Shown here one piece after another: positions 4,841-5,076 of a stretch of 5,076 nt of DNA. The DNA lies in the NCBI GenBank assembly GCA_017560955.1, contig JAFZDV010000024.1:1-5076 (forward strand), in the 5' to 3' direction. The notes below the pieces were generated by a model. It made no database searches and was not told the origin of the DNA. It saw only the letters and a program-made list of their open reading frames with translations. The stretch's first letter is position 1, and each line of letters starts with the position of its first letter. The translations under genes and the position numbers were made by a program. This DNA comes from Anaerotignum sp. Its GTDB lineage: Bacteria; Bacillota; Clostridia; Lachnospirales; Anaerotignaceae.

Positions 4841-5076
4841 AGGGAAAATGTTTTCTTTTTGCGAACAGGTGCAAAGTGTTTATGCTGGTAATCCATCAGG
4901 AAGCTGAGGATGGCTGTTCTTCCCTTTTTCTGGGCAATATCCATGACCATGGGGAGATTCTCCTGGGTAAATAAGCTCCAGTCCGCAAAGAGTTTTATTT
5001 TTTCATTTTCGTTTCGGTTGATATAATATTCCGCCGCCCAAAGGAAATGGTCGCGGATATAGTTCAGATAAGTTTC
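4837..5076 (-). CDS. C-terminal part of a helical repeat-like protein (ankyrin/LRR-protein-type tail), partial
   Basis: An open frame enters from the right edge and ends at TGA (4837-4839), giving the last 79 residues; the start is outside the window. The fragment is helical: a segment around LWAAEYYINR, then LFADWSLFTQEN, LPMVMDIAQKKGRTAILSF and LMDYQHKHF, ending in a basic tail (VRKKKTFSL). The pattern of a short helix, the turn 'KKGRTAILSFL' and a final helix with 'MDYQ' resembles the capping tails I recall from clostridial proteins annotated as ankyrin or leucine-rich-repeat proteins, sometimes beside MoxR/VWA genes. That recall is not a search result. There are no transmembrane segments or metal-binding motifs in the visible part. 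The stop codon lies in the arm of a repeat hairpin, and the VWA gene follows after an array-filled spacer. A scaffold or recognition role is inference. It is a real gene: codon use matches its neighbours and the frame is uninterrupted to the edge. Confidence 0.7.
   Translation of the reverse strand, partial: ETYLNYIRDHFLWAAEYYINRNENEKIKLFADWSLFTQENLPMVMDIAQKKGRTAILSFLMDYQHKHFAPVRKKKTFSL

Overview
The window looks like a chromosomal segment of an anaerobic, gut-type Firmicute, probably Clostridia and possibly a Lachnospiraceae relative. That placement is inferred from strong AGGAG-type ribosome binding sites, moderate GC content, a tandem pair of EFR1-type flavodoxin-like/di-[4Fe-4S] proteins, and intergenic spacers full of short perfect hairpins. 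I cannot name the species from sequence alone.

All recognisable genes lie on the minus strand and read from high to low coordinates as one probable operon. In transcription order they are: (1) the 3' end of a gene entering from the right edge (4837-5076), whose helical C-terminal tail resembles ankyrin or leucine-rich-repeat scaffold proteins; (2) a DUF2201-type protein with a metallopeptidase-like N-terminal domain, a very acidic linker and a C-terminal von Willebrand A (VWA) domain with an intact MIDAS (3297-4688); (3) a MoxR-like AAA+ ATPase (1604-3142); (4) and (5) two paralogous EFR1-like proteins (833-1591 and 69-812). A hairpin with a T-rich tail (about 33-64) follows directly and probably ends the transcript. 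A strong Shine-Dalgarno at the left edge (10-17) suggests another minus-strand gene starting just outside the window.

The ATPase and the VWA protein form the familiar MoxR/VWA pair, in which an AAA+ ring and a MIDAS-bearing partner act as a chaperone or remodelling machine, often for metal or cofactor insertion (compare RavA/ViaA, NorQ/NorD, CbbQ/CbbO, ChlI/ChlD). The partial repeat-like protein upstream may be a third, substrate-recognising member. The EFR1 pair supplies candidate flavin and iron-sulfur redox clients or partners. That functional link is inference from tight gene spacing.

The most unusual feature is in the two large spacers, 3160-3330 and 4705-4840. They are packed with 11 perfect stem-loops (6 and 5) whose stem sequences differ but whose geometry is nearly constant: 7-9 bp stems with 3-nt loops when GC-rich, 9-10 bp stems with 4-nt loops when AT-rich. 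The two arrays share an exact 11-nt core in opposite orientation, so one is an inverted relative of the other. They run into the ends of the coding regions, supplying the last ten residues of the VWA protein and the stop codon of the partial gene. The other two gene junctions (12 and 20 nt) have no such hairpins. No rRNA, tRNA, CRISPR array, insertion-sequence transposase or plus-strand gene was found.
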